Source: Candidatus Peregrinibacteria bacterium
Lineage (GTDB): Bacteria > Patescibacteriota > Gracilibacteria > UM-FILTER-43-11
Length of the DNA stretch: 7,261 nucleotides
Assembly: GCA_030637565.1 (NCBI GenBank)
Contig: DAOWGG010000110.1
Coordinates: forward strand, 1 to 7,261
Direction: 5' to 3'
The notes below the pieces were generated by a model, which saw only the letters and a program-made list of their open reading frames with translations, had not been told where the DNA came from and did not search any database. How positions within the stretch are numbered: the stretch's first letter is position 1; every line of letters begins with the position of its first letter. The translations under genes and the position numbers were made by a program. Positions 6,143 through 7,261 of this stretch are shown here, in pieces.

Positions 6143-7117
6143 ATGCCCAACCGAGATCTCATTCGACAAAACCTTTACAACACCCTGAGCGAGACGAATT
6201 TTGAGCGACTCGCCAAAGTTTATACGGGAAAAGTAAGGGATATTTACGAAATCGCTGGTAAAAAAATATTCATCACCACCGATCGACAATCCGCCTTCGA
6301 CCGTATTCTTGCCTCGGTTCCATTTAAAGGAGCGGTTTTAAATCAATTCAGTCAATTCTGGTTCGAAAAAACCAAAGATATTGTTCCAAATCACATGATT
6401 GACGTTCCAGACCCCAACGTTATGGTAGTTCGCCCTGTTAAAATCTTCCCAATCGAAGTCGTGGTACGCGGATACATCACAGGCTCTACGGATACTTCTG
6501 CTTGGGTGAATTATGAAAAAGGAGAACGTCTCTTCTGCGGCGTTCAGCTTCCAGAAGGATTAAAAAAGAATCAGAAATTCGATGAACCGATTTTAACCCC
6601 TACTACCAAAGCAGAAGATCACGATGAAAAGATTTCACGAGAAGAAATTATCGCCCAAGGGCTCGTTCCCGAAGAGAAATGGAATAAGATTGAAGAATAT
6701 GCCATGGCCATTTTCAAAAGAGGTCAGGAAATCGCCGCTGAAAAAGGATTTATTCTCGTGGACACTAAATATGAGTTTGGTGAAGATGAAGAAGGAAATA
6801 TTGTATTAGCCGATGAAGTACACACACCCGACAGCTCACGTTATTGGGTAGCTAGTACCTACGAGGAGCGATTCAATTCTGATCAAGAGCCTGAAAATTT
6901 TGATAAGGAGTTTCTACGTTTATGGTTCAAAGAAAATTGTGACCCCTATAAAGACGAAACACTTCCTGCTGCCCCTGAAGATTTAGTAGAAGAACTTGCC
7001 TTTCGATACATCGATATTTACGAAAAACTAACGGGTCAAACCTTTGAATACAACGCTGAAGTACCCATTGCCGAACGCATCCAAGATAACCTTGATACTT
7101 ACATCAGCTCCTTATAA
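6143..7117 (+). CDS. purC: PurC, SAICAR synthetase
   Basis: The 324-residue product joins aspartate to CAIR with ATP to form SAICAR, a late step of inosinate synthesis in the cytoplasm. Clear motifs are TGKVRDIY (28-35), TTDRQSAFD (45-53), VVVRGYITGS (106-115), PILTPTTKAEDHDE (149-162), LVDTKYEFG (205-213), DEVHTPDSSRYW (224-235) and NFDKEFLRLW (252-261). The length matches the long form of roughly 300 residues found in yeast Ade1 and many bacteria, rather than the E. coli form of about 240. The start is ATG at 6143, which leaves about 27 residues before the first motif. There is no Shine-Dalgarno sequence. It is followed after 19 nt by purE on the same strand, so the two form an operon from the promoter at 6085-6113. 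Confidence 0.97.
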   Translation: MPNRDLIRQNLYNTLSETNFERLAKVYTGKVRDIYEIAGKKIFITTDRQSAFDRILASVPFKGAVLNQFSQFWFEKTKDIVPNHMIDVPDPNVMVVRPVKIFPIEVVVRGYITGSTDTSAWVNYEKGERLFCGVQLPEGLKKNQKFDEPILTPTTKAEDHDEKISREEIIAQGLVPEEKWNKIEEYAMAIFKRGQEIAAEKGFILVDTKYEFGEDEEGNIVLADEVHTPDSSRYWVASTYEERFNSDQEPENFDKEFLRLWFKENCDPYKDETLPAAPEDLVEELAFRYIDIYEKLTGQTFEYNAEVPIAERIQDNLDTYISSL

Positions 7118-7136
7118 TTCATAACTCATAATTAAC
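7116..7136. repeat. Three degenerate heptamers in the purC-purE spacer
   Basis: From the last two bases of the purC stop codon to the base before the purE ATG, the sequence divides exactly into AATTCAT, AACTCAT and AATTAAC. The AATT/AACT alternation at 7-bp spacing is the same as at 905-936 upstream of prmC. It holds no Shine-Dalgarno sequence. Confidence 0.55.
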
Positions 7137-7261
7137 ATGCTAGTACCTATTCTAATGGGATCAAAATCCGACGAAGAGCACGCTCGCAAAATAGCGGGAC
7201 ATTTAGGTAAATTTGGTGTCAAAGCAGAGCTTTACGTCGCTTCCGCTCATAAAGTACCTGA
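7137..7261 (+). CDS. purE: PurE, AIR carboxylase/mutase, 5' part only
   Basis: The 41 complete codons to the window edge encode an N-terminal beta strand followed by MGSKSDEEHARKI (7-19), FGVKAEL (26-32) and SAHKVP (36-41). GSxSD and SAH are the substrate-binding motifs of PurE, which acts on aminoimidazole ribonucleotide to give CAIR, the PurC substrate. Class I bacterial enzymes read SAHRTP here and use N5-CAIR made by PurK. SAHK together with HAxKI is the pattern of class II enzymes and of the PAICS AIR carboxylase domain, which use CO2 directly. ATG at 7137 is the only sensible start, 19 nt after purC. The gene runs off the right edge, so about three quarters is missing. Family assignment is firm and class is probable. 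Confidence 0.92.
   Translation, partial: MLVPILMGSKSDEEHARKIAGHLGKFGVKAELYVASAHKVP

Noticed and set aside
6137..6145. GCCACCATG before purC, identical to a eukaryotic Kozak context
   Set aside because: The surrounding genes and the sigma70-type promoter are bacterial, so this is most likely chance.
1042..6159. Isolated AGATCT hexamers at 1042, 3200, 4384 and 6154 as further copies of the prmC array
   Set aside because: They are single palindromes without a 7-bp-spaced partner, and a few are expected by chance in a window of this size.

Overview
The window carries eight genes in an AT-rich, compact bacterial arrangement. Six lie on the minus strand between 2 and 6019: prmC, an unknown 224-aa protein, a secreted 3D/peptidoglycan-binding protein, an unknown 410-aa repeat protein, an M24 aminopeptidase, and an unknown 114-aa protein. 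The remaining two, purC and the 5' part of purE, run divergently on the plus strand from 6143 to the right edge. UGA closes two of the genes, so the standard code fits and a UGA=Gly lineage (Gracilibacteria/SR1) does not. The CPR-style PrmC motif ANLPYI, the 'GAGxFGPKTRAAL' type of peptidoglycan-binding repeat behind a 3D domain, several orphan hypotheticals and the heptamer repeats suggest a Patescibacteria/CPR member, perhaps Peregrinibacteria-like. That placement is inference from gene character, not a phylogeny.

Functionally this is mostly housekeeping. PrmC methylates release factors. The M24 enzyme trims X-Pro peptides. The 3D protein probably works on or at the cell wall. PurC and PurE catalyse consecutive steps of de novo purine synthesis, and the visible PurE start looks like the class II (direct CO2) type, in the same order as the animal fusion enzyme PAICS.

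Two layers of organisation stand out. First, six genes each have their own good sigma70-type promoter (near-consensus -35 and -10, spacers of 16-17) placed so that the -10 ends 23-29 nt before the start codon, and none has a recognisable Shine-Dalgarno sequence. Two of the -35 boxes are built on the UGA stop codon of the gene upstream. Second, 7-bp-period repeats occur at three places: a 101-bp element with perfect 12-bp inverted ends that reaches the prmC start codon, an AGATCTG array inside the prmC coding region, and the short purC-purE spacer.

The most novel protein is the 410-aa one. It holds an A-B-A-B duplication of roughly 60-residue helix-turn-helix-like modules, with a probable fifth copy at the N-terminus. 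No intrinsic terminators, RNA genes, CRISPR arrays or insertion sequences were found.
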